Shown: one piece after another, positions 37,754 to 42,226 of the stretch | Position numbering within the stretch: the stretch's first letter is position 1 | Layout: each line of letters starts with the position of its first letter | Source: a virus | DNA length: 42,226 nt | Reading direction: 5' to 3' (one strand) | Virus record (IMG/VR): IMGVR_UViG_3300030090_004760 | Coordinates: 1-42,226 of that record | Made by a program: the position numbers and the translations under genes | Notes under the pieces: model-generated | Told to the model about the DNA's origin: nothing | Databases searched by the model: none | The model's input: the letters and a program-made list of their open reading frames with translations, nothing else

Positions 37754-38469
37754 AACGAGAAACAATACTGAGTATATTATTAAACGTAACGTTTGTTATG
37801 TGTATTTTTGCTGTCAGATATTTTTACGTAAAGAAAGAATATAATTTTTTAAAAAGTGATAGTGAACGACAAGAAACTTTGATAATAGCAAATGAAATAA
37901 AGATTGATAGTCTATCATCCATTACAAGAAGATTACAAATAGATAATGACACTCAAGATAAAGAACTAAAAAAATTCTCAACAGATTTATACAAAATAGT
38001 TAAATGGAGTAAGGATTACGAGCAAAGAATACAAAATTTAATTGATAGTATCGAGGTGATGAAACTAGATTTAAAAACTTTTGAATCAACCACGATACCA
38101 TTTTTAAAAGAATTTGGAAACAATGATAATTATATAAAAGTGGTAGGAAGCACTGGATTGAGAATTAAAGATAATAAAGTAGTACAATCTAAGACTATTG
38201 CCGATTTTGAAGGAAAACTCGATTTTGGCCCTCCACAAATTGAACAATTGGATAGATATGAGTTTAGAGCTATTTATCCAGATAATCAATTTTTGAATTT
38301 GAAAATAAAAGGTGGACAAAGTGAGGTGATTAAATTAAAACCACCTAGAAATCAAATTTCAATAGGGCCGATGTTCGGCGTAACGTACAACCAAGTGACT
38401 GGTTTAACAGAGCCCATATGGGGTATTGGTGTCACTTACAACTTAGTAAAACTATGGGATTGGAAGTAA
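37750..38469 (+). CDS. membrane-anchored coiled-coil protein with beta-type C-terminus
   Basis: A 239-residue protein: membrane helix at about 7-25 (LSILLNVTFVMCIFAVRYFY), a coiled coil (about 28-115, SDSERQETLIIANEIKIDSL), then a beta segment (KVVGSTGLRIKDNKVVQSKT) and a Gly/Thr-rich end (QISIGPMFGVTYNQVTGLTE, GIGVTYNLVKLWDWK). The architecture suits an inner spanin-type or membrane-spanning phage protein whose C-terminal hairpin reaches the outer membrane. The partial gene at 2-133 ends in a similar way. Confidence 0.65.
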   Translation: MKRETILSILLNVTFVMCIFAVRYFYVKKEYNFLKSDSERQETLIIANEIKIDSLSSITRRLQIDNDTQDKELKKFSTDLYKIVKWSKDYEQRIQNLIDSIEVMKLDLKTFESTTIPFLKEFGNNDNYIKVVGSTGLRIKDNKVVQSKTIADFEGKLDFGPPQIEQLDRYEFRAIYPDNQFLNLKIKGGQSEVIKLKPPRNQISIGPMFGVTYNQVTGLTEPIWGIGVTYNLVKLWDWK

Positions 38470-38470
38470 A

Positions 38471-38917
38471 ATGATAAAATTAAAAAAAATAATGAATGAA
38501 CATTATTGGAATGAGAGAAAGTTTGGTGAGCCATTACCAAAACTAAGATTAGAGCAAGATGAACCAGACCATTTTGGTGGTGGTGAGAACATTGATATCT
38601 TAGGTTTCAAAACAGAACACTTTGATATTTGTAAGTCAGCAGTTATACTGTATAATAAACTTATGGAAAAAGACCTTAATGATGAAGCAAAAAAATTAAT
38701 TGTTGATTCTGCTAAAGATTTAGACCACATATTTGAAATGGAAAAACAAGTCGTTAAAGGTGAAGAGGTAGACCACGACCCAATTGAACACTCAGTTGAA
38801 TTAACAAATATCATTTCTTTTAAGCTAGGTAGAGTTGCCGAATTAATAAATGATGATTTTGAAAGAGACACTAATTTTATAAAAATGCACGTCATGGAAA
38901 TTATTAAGAGAAAGTAA
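38471..38917 (+). CDS. MIKLK-leader protein, unknown
   Basis: A 148-residue acidic protein with N-terminus MIKLKKIMNE (I-x-x-E at 7-10), matching the leaders at 36672 and 40926. The rest is helical: HFDICKSAVILYNKLMEKDL, then an EHSVELTNIISFKLGRVAEL segment. No catalytic motif. If the leader directs capsid entry, this is a candidate internal protein. Confidence 0.6.
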   Translation: MIKLKKIMNEHYWNERKFGEPLPKLRLEQDEPDHFGGGENIDILGFKTEHFDICKSAVILYNKLMEKDLNDEAKKLIVDSAKDLDHIFEMEKQVVKGEEVDHDPIEHSVELTNIISFKLGRVAELINDDFERDTNFIKMHVMEIIKRK

Positions 38918-39228
38918 TGGCAGGTGATTGTTACTCGGCTAATGGTAGACAAATCATTGATATGGATGATTCAGCTAGATTAGTACACGGTGTTGGTATT
39001 CTACCAAGAGATGGTAAACCATTTGGACATTGTTGGGTTGAACATAAAGGTATTTGTATTGATAAAAGTAACGGTAAAAATTTTAAGATACCAAAAAAGA
39101 AATACTATGAACTGCTCAAAGCACCTGTAAAGGGATATAGACTTTATAAATACACTCCTGAACAGGTGGGTATAAAAGTATTGAAATTTGAACATTGGGG
39201 CCCGTGGGATTTAAAACCACCGAGATAA
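38917..39228 (+). CDS. small papain-like-fold candidate
   Basis: A 103-residue protein: GDCYSANG (Cys 5), LVHGVGILPRDGKPFGHCWVE (His 38) and GICIDKSNG (Asp 49) fall in the Cys, His, Asp order of papain/transglutaminase folds such as NlpC/P60, CHAP and related peptidases. The family length is very small for such an enzyme. TAATG overlap with the gene before. If active it may cut peptidoglycan or a protein, but I rate it as a fold guess; similar unnamed proteins occur in other phages. Confidence 0.5.
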   Translation: MAGDCYSANGRQIIDMDDSARLVHGVGILPRDGKPFGHCWVEHKGICIDKSNGKNFKIPKKKYYELLKAPVKGYRLYKYTPEQVGIKVLKFEHWGPWDLKPPR

Positions 39229-39231
39229 ATT

Positions 39232-39693
39232 ATGAAAACATTTCACGTAGATGAACCGAGAGAAATCGGAAAAAGAAAACAAAGATTATCGTCAAAAGAT
39301 AAGATTATGGTTAAAAAGGGTATGAGTGAACGATTTGGTATTACTACAGAACAAGCAAAAATTATTAAAGATAATTTATGTGTATTTTGTGGTGTACCAA
39401 CTAACGAAGATTTACGAAAGTGGTTTGGTAAAGGAGGACAAGGTGGCACGACAAAAGGTGGTTGGGATAGATATTCATCCACAGGTAAAAAATTAGGAAA
39501 ATGTGGTGGAGGTAAAGAGGGTGAAGCTTACGCCGCTTGTTTATCCGCTTCAAAAGCTAGAAAACTCGGTAAAAAAGGAATCGCGGCGTTCGTCAAAAGA
39601 AAAAGAGCTGCACAGAAAAAAGGTGGTGACCCAAAAAAGGGTGGTGAGAGAAAAAAAGGACAAAAAACAATTAAAGTCAAAACAGGAGCATAA
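39232..39693 (+). CDS. basic protein with DUF5872-like core
   Basis: A 153-residue, Gly/Lys-rich protein. The stretch KGGWDRYSSTGKKLGKCGGG followed by GEAYAACLSASKARKLGKKG and AFVKRKRAA (about 78-130) matches the DUF5872 pattern known in viruses of microbes and in algae-virus proteins. The N-terminal half has LCVFCG (about 49-54). The tail is strongly basic. It may bind DNA or another internal virion component. The three adjacent genes (39232, 39695, 40123) all have this Lys/Gly-rich style. Confidence 0.65.
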   Translation: MKTFHVDEPREIGKRKQRLSSKDKIMVKKGMSERFGITTEQAKIIKDNLCVFCGVPTNEDLRKWFGKGGQGGTTKGGWDRYSSTGKKLGKCGGGKEGEAYAACLSASKARKLGKKGIAAFVKRKRAAQKKGGDPKKGGERKKGQKTIKVKTGA

Positions 39694-39694
39694 A

Positions 39695-40120
39695 ATGGAT
39701 AAATACAATAAATCCATACAACATCAATGATTTCATCATGCGACTTGGGGGTCTCCTAAGCGAAAAAATGAGGGTGTCGGAAAAGTAGTATGGCACTCAT
39801 TAAGTGAAAGCGGTAAAGTAGAAATCGTTGACATTAAATTTGGAAACAAATTATATAAAAACGTGAGTGTAAATAGACTTACACCAATTGATGAGGGTTC
39901 ACACTCACATCCAAGAAAGAAGAAAAAGAAAATGAAAGTTAGTGAAGCAAAACATAGATTAGCAATGTTCTTAGAAAAAAATGTTCCCACTAATCCTAGT
40001 AAGTGGTCTTACTACAAGTCACAAGCTAAAAAGAAGTTTGATGTTTATCCCTCAGCTTACGCTAATGCATGGGCAGCTAAAATGTACAAAAAAGCTGGTG
40101 GTGGTTGGAAAAAGGGTTAA
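39695..40120 (+). pseudogene. basic protein gene with in-frame TGA at codon 12 (readthrough or broken)
   Basis: ATG 39695 has AGGAG 6 nt upstream. The frame reads MDKYNKSIQHQ, then TGA (39728-39730), then continues without a break for 129 codons to TAA 40118-40120: FHHATWGSPKRKNEGVGKVV..., a KVEIVDIKFGNKLYKNVSVN segment, basic EGSHSHPRKKKKK, and a C-terminus (KFDVYPSAYANAWAAKMYKK then AGGGWKKG) typical of virus proteins of the DUF5872/5754 style. No ATG, GTG or TTG restarts the frame before GTG 39863. TGG to TGA (Trp) by one base would explain it. Other genes here end in TGA, so TGA is not recoded in general. Either the gene is broken, TGA is read through, or the read has an error. Confidence 0.6.
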
Positions 40121-40122
40121 TC

Positions 40123-40548
40123 ATGAACGAGAAACGAGGCACTTGTTGGGTAGGATACAAACAAATAGGAATGAAAAAAAAGAATGGACGTTTAGTGCCT
40201 AACTGCGTAAAAGAGGTGGTTGATATATATTGGGAAAATCAAAACGAAAGTTGTGGATACACTTTTGAATTTGAAAAACAACCCATGTCGGAGGCTGAGT
40301 ATAAGGGTCGTAAGGTAAAACTTAATAAAATTATGCAAGGTGATAAGAAAAAATTCAAGGTTTACGTTAAAAATCAAAAAGGTAACGTCGTTGTTGTACA
40401 TTTTGGTCAAGGTGGTGATGCTAAAGGCGGAACCATGAGAATTAGAAAATCAAATCCAGCGGCTCGTAAATCATTTAGAGCGAGACACAATTGTGATAAC
40501 CCAGGCCCAAAGTGGAAAGCTAGATATTGGGCGTGTAGGACTTGGTAA
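40123..40548 (+). CDS. basic phage protein with HFGQGG/RKSFRARH motif
   Basis: A 141-residue product from ATG 40123, three bases after the previous stop; an in-frame TTG at 40105 is less likely. It begins NEKRGTCWVGYKQIGMKKKNGR..VPNCV, a phage N-terminal motif I know from structural genes, and ends HFGQGGDAKGGTMRIRKSNP then AARKSFRARHNCDNPGPKWK, a conserved stretch of a virus family that has Cys and His spaced like a zinc site. It probably binds nucleic acid or helps capsid assembly. No catalytic role can be shown. Confidence 0.7.
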   Translation: MNEKRGTCWVGYKQIGMKKKNGRLVPNCVKEVVDIYWENQNESCGYTFEFEKQPMSEAEYKGRKVKLNKIMQGDKKKFKVYVKNQKGNVVVVHFGQGGDAKGGTMRIRKSNPAARKSFRARHNCDNPGPKWKARYWACRTW

Positions 40549-40784
40549 TGGCTTTCAAAGATATTTTTAAAGACGAAAATGATTTCAACGAAAAAACAAT
40601 TATTGGATTCATGTCATTCACTATCATGGGAATGTACAGTGCCGTAGATTTGATAACAGGTTATATGGGATTGGATTTACCTATTAATGATTTTGTATAC
40701 AATAGTTTCCTATACATTACTTTAGGTTGTTTTGGTATAGCTGGTATTGAAAAGGTAATGGGAGGAAAGTCAGATGCCAAATAA
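40548..40784 (+). CDS. small two-helix membrane protein, holin-like
   Basis: A 78-residue product from ATG 40548 (TAATG junction). Two hydrophobic stretches, about 18-38 (TIIGFMSFTIMGMYSAVDLI) and 48-68 (FVYNSFLYITLGCFGIAGIE), after a short charged N-terminus, then a charged end. Size and two-helix layout fit a class II holin, but no lysin gene is next to it, so the assignment is only by form. Confidence 0.6.
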   Translation: MAFKDIFKDENDFNEKTIIGFMSFTIMGMYSAVDLITGYMGLDLPINDFVYNSFLYITLGCFGIAGIEKVMGGKSDAK

Positions 40785-40926
40785 AGATGCGAAAAACAGA
40801 AAGAAAAAAAGAGCTTTATTGAATAAGAAATGGGCGTCAGAGGGTAGAACAGCAGTTCAACATAAAAAATGGCTGGTAAAACAAGCTGAAAAAGGAACAC
40901 AAATACCTATTTATGGCAGAAGATAG
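40774..40926 (+). CDS. 50-residue basic protein
   Basis: ATG 40774 lies within the end of the previous gene, 6 nt after GGGAGGAAA. The frame opens MPNKDAKNRKKKRALLNKKW and ends PIYGRR, with TAG 40924-40926. It is very basic and probably binds nucleic acid. The stop overlaps the next GTG start. Confidence 0.55.
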   Translation: MPNKDAKNRKKKRALLNKKWASEGRTAVQHKKWLVKQAEKGTQIPIYGRR

Positions 40927-41798
40927 TGATAAAGCTAAAACACTTATTAGAAAATAAAGATTCAAAACACGCGGCCGGTATAGCTTATGTTTTTAATAAT
41001 GAGTTATTATGTGTACAAGATACTCGAGGTAAGTGGGGTATACCTAAAGGTCATAGACACGTTGGAGAAACTCCTGAGGAAGGAGCTTTACGTGAGTTTA
41101 CTGAAGAGACCTCAATAATATTGAATAAACCAATCAAACTTTCTCATATATCAAAGAAAAAAAATAATGGTGATTTTCATGTCTTTTATTGTAAAGGGGA
41201 TAAAAAATTTACAGTGCATTTGTCACATGAACACATGAATTCAGGTTATTACGATATAAATAATCTACCAACACCATTTGATAAAAGAGTTGTCAAAGTT
41301 ATTGAAAAACTTTCAGAGGGTTCTCCAACAATCAACATCAAGGGTTTAAAAGGTGCTACAGGTTTTATAAAACCAGAGGAATGGGAAGCAAAAAAGAAAT
41401 CATTAAAAAAATCCATAGAAAATACAACAGGTTATCTTTTGTTAGAAAGAGTTGATTTATTAGACACTGCCGAACAACTAGTAAAGCATTACGGTCTAAG
41501 GTCGAGAGTGAGATTTACTAGTGGTAGAGATATGGCGGATTATGATTGGGTTAGAGATGTTATAAATTTAAGAAAAAGTTATCCCACCATCAGAGAATTT
41601 CTTATCACAGTTTTACATGAAATACGACATGCTCTTGATAGAAAAAAATTAGGTGTAAAAAGATACGAAAAAGAATATATAATAGCGGGTGAGATAGCCG
41701 TACAAAAGGGTGGTGATTTTCACGATGACAATAAGTTTGAAGAACGAGCAGAACGTTGGGGTATTCAACAATATAAAAAGTGGAAAAATAAAATTTAA
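40926..41798 (+). CDS. Nudix hydrolase fused to a HEIRH metallopeptidase-like domain
   Basis: A 290-residue product starting at GTG 40926 (overlaps the previous TAG). N-terminus MIKLKHLLEN is the third MIKLK leader. The Nudix box spans about 42-64: GHRHVGETPEEGALREFTEE, then TSI; the Gly before the last residue of the consensus is Thr, and the catalytic REx2EE is intact. The second half has a zinc-protease motif, LHEIRHALD (about 230-238), with a Glu in EERAERW (about 271-277) as a possible third ligand. Nudix enzymes cleave nucleoside diphosphate-linked compounds, such as RNA caps or alarmones; the metalloprotease half is of the IrrE/ImmA or SprT type by form. The pairing is unusual. Confidence 0.75.
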   Translation: MIKLKHLLENKDSKHAAGIAYVFNNELLCVQDTRGKWGIPKGHRHVGETPEEGALREFTEETSIILNKPIKLSHISKKKNNGDFHVFYCKGDKKFTVHLSHEHMNSGYYDINNLPTPFDKRVVKVIEKLSEGSPTINIKGLKGATGFIKPEEWEAKKKSLKKSIENTTGYLLLERVDLLDTAEQLVKHYGLRSRVRFTSGRDMADYDWVRDVINLRKSYPTIREFLITVLHEIRHALDRKKLGVKRYEKEYIIAGEIAVQKGGDFHDDNKFEERAERWGIQQYKKWKNKI

Positions 41799-41867
41799 TA
41801 ACAACTTTTACTAAACTAATTATTATAGGTTACTCTTTAAAAACCAAAGAAAAGAAAATATATTTAC

Positions 41868-42209
41868 ATGAAATCCCGTTCAGCTAAGAACAAAGGTAAA
41901 AGGTTACAAAATAAGGTCAGAGACCTAATCCTCGAAAAATTCAATCAACTTGAACCAGATGATGTTCGTTCAACCACCATGGGTGATAGTGGTGAAGATG
42001 TTTTATTATCACCTGCTGCTAGAAGATTATTTCCATTTTCAGTTGAGTGTAAAAACCAAGAAAAATTAAATATTTGGTCATCCCTGGAACAAGCTGAAAA
42101 TAATAGTGGTACACACACACCTTTACTGATATTTAAAAGAAACAGAACCAAGACATATGCTGTTTTACAATTTGATAAACTACTAGAGCTATTAGATGAA
42201 CCAAAGTAA
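41868..42209 (+). CDS. PDDEXK-type nuclease (resolvase-like)
   Basis: A 113-residue protein with GEDVLLSPAARRLFPFSVECKNQEKL (about 43-69): the Asp of GED, then E-x-K (VECKNQ) in PDDEXK order. A basic N-terminus (KSRSAKNKGKRLQNKVRDL) precedes it, and PLLIFKRNRTKTYAVLQFDK follows with the closing strands. Similar small enzymes act as Holliday junction resolvases or single-strand nucleases in phages. TATATTTAC lies directly before the ATG. The window ends 17 nt after its stop and holds nothing more. Confidence 0.75.
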   Translation: MKSRSAKNKGKRLQNKVRDLILEKFNQLEPDDVRSTTMGDSGEDVLLSPAARRLFPFSVECKNQEKLNIWSSLEQAENNSGTHTPLLIFKRNRTKTYAVLQFDKLLELLDEPK

Positions 42210-42226
42210 AATCGTAAATCTTTTGA

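Noticed and set aside
1-42226. CRISPR arrays or insertion sequences
   Set aside because: No regularly spaced direct repeats, transposase genes or terminal inverted repeats were seen by eye.
1-42226. General recoding of TGA to Trp, suggested by the gene at 39695
   Set aside because: Several intact genes end in TGA with a coupled start (for example 15373-15375 and 12681-12683), and the recognised proteins use TGG for Trp.

Overview
The window is a contiguous piece of an AT-rich, tightly packed tailed-phage genome (myovirus type), not a bacterial chromosome. Apart from one gene, all coding is on the + strand. Start and stop codons commonly overlap (ATGA, TAATG, TGATG), and most genes have a purine-rich AGGAG-type ribosome site. 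A T4-gp55-like late sigma factor and T4-style baseplate proteins (gp5-like hub, gp25, gp6) place it with the T4-like contractile-tailed phages. The host is probably Gram-negative and in the Bacteroidota/FCB assemblage. The phage carries a secreted protein with a type IX secretion (T9SS) C-terminal sorting domain, a PorV/PorQ-like outer-membrane protein and CsgG-like proteins, and T9SS is known only from that assemblage. The clear Shine-Dalgarno sites argue against a classic Flavobacteriia-type host. An aquatic origin is my inference.

Layout. 1-2566: tail end of a membrane-linked gene, a DUF262-HNH protein, then about 420 nt of non-coding DNA that folds into a large multi-helix RNA with pseudoknots. 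2567-12977: accessory and host-takeover genes: Hsp20, HAD phosphatase, HNH nuclease, many small zinc or membrane proteins, tRNA-Cys, peptide deformylase fused to a SEC-C motif, tmRNA, a 3D-domain protein, glycosyltransferase, HD hydrolase and the late sigma factor. 13004-13552: tRNA-Ala, a bidirectional terminator, the only minus-strand gene and an intergenic control region. 13553-29691: baseplate, tail and fibre module. 29805-36675: an envelope module of T9SS-type cargo, PorV/PorQ-like barrel, small membrane proteins, two CsgG-like proteins and another barrel. 36672-42226: small proteins, three of which share an N-terminal MIKLK peptide resembling a T4 capsid-targeting sequence, plus a holin-like protein, a Nudix/metalloprotease fusion and a PDDEXK-like nuclease.

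How the parts may work together. The left arm has sigma70-like promoters of one shared design (A-tract, GCTCTTGACA, TATATT), some placed so that the mRNA would be leaderless. The late sigma factor would turn on the structural module. Translation and quality-control genes (deformylase-SEC-C, tmRNA, two tRNAs, Hsp20) suggest the phage takes over nascent-chain processing. The envelope module suggests it remodels or opens the outer membrane, or displays a large protein on the infected cell, using the host T9SS. The strongest candidates for something undescribed are the 1970-2387 RNA, the T9SS cargo/shuttle pair, the tmRNA with an apparent 35-codon tag not ending in LAA, and the shared MIKLK leader. 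All family assignments are by eye; no database search was run.
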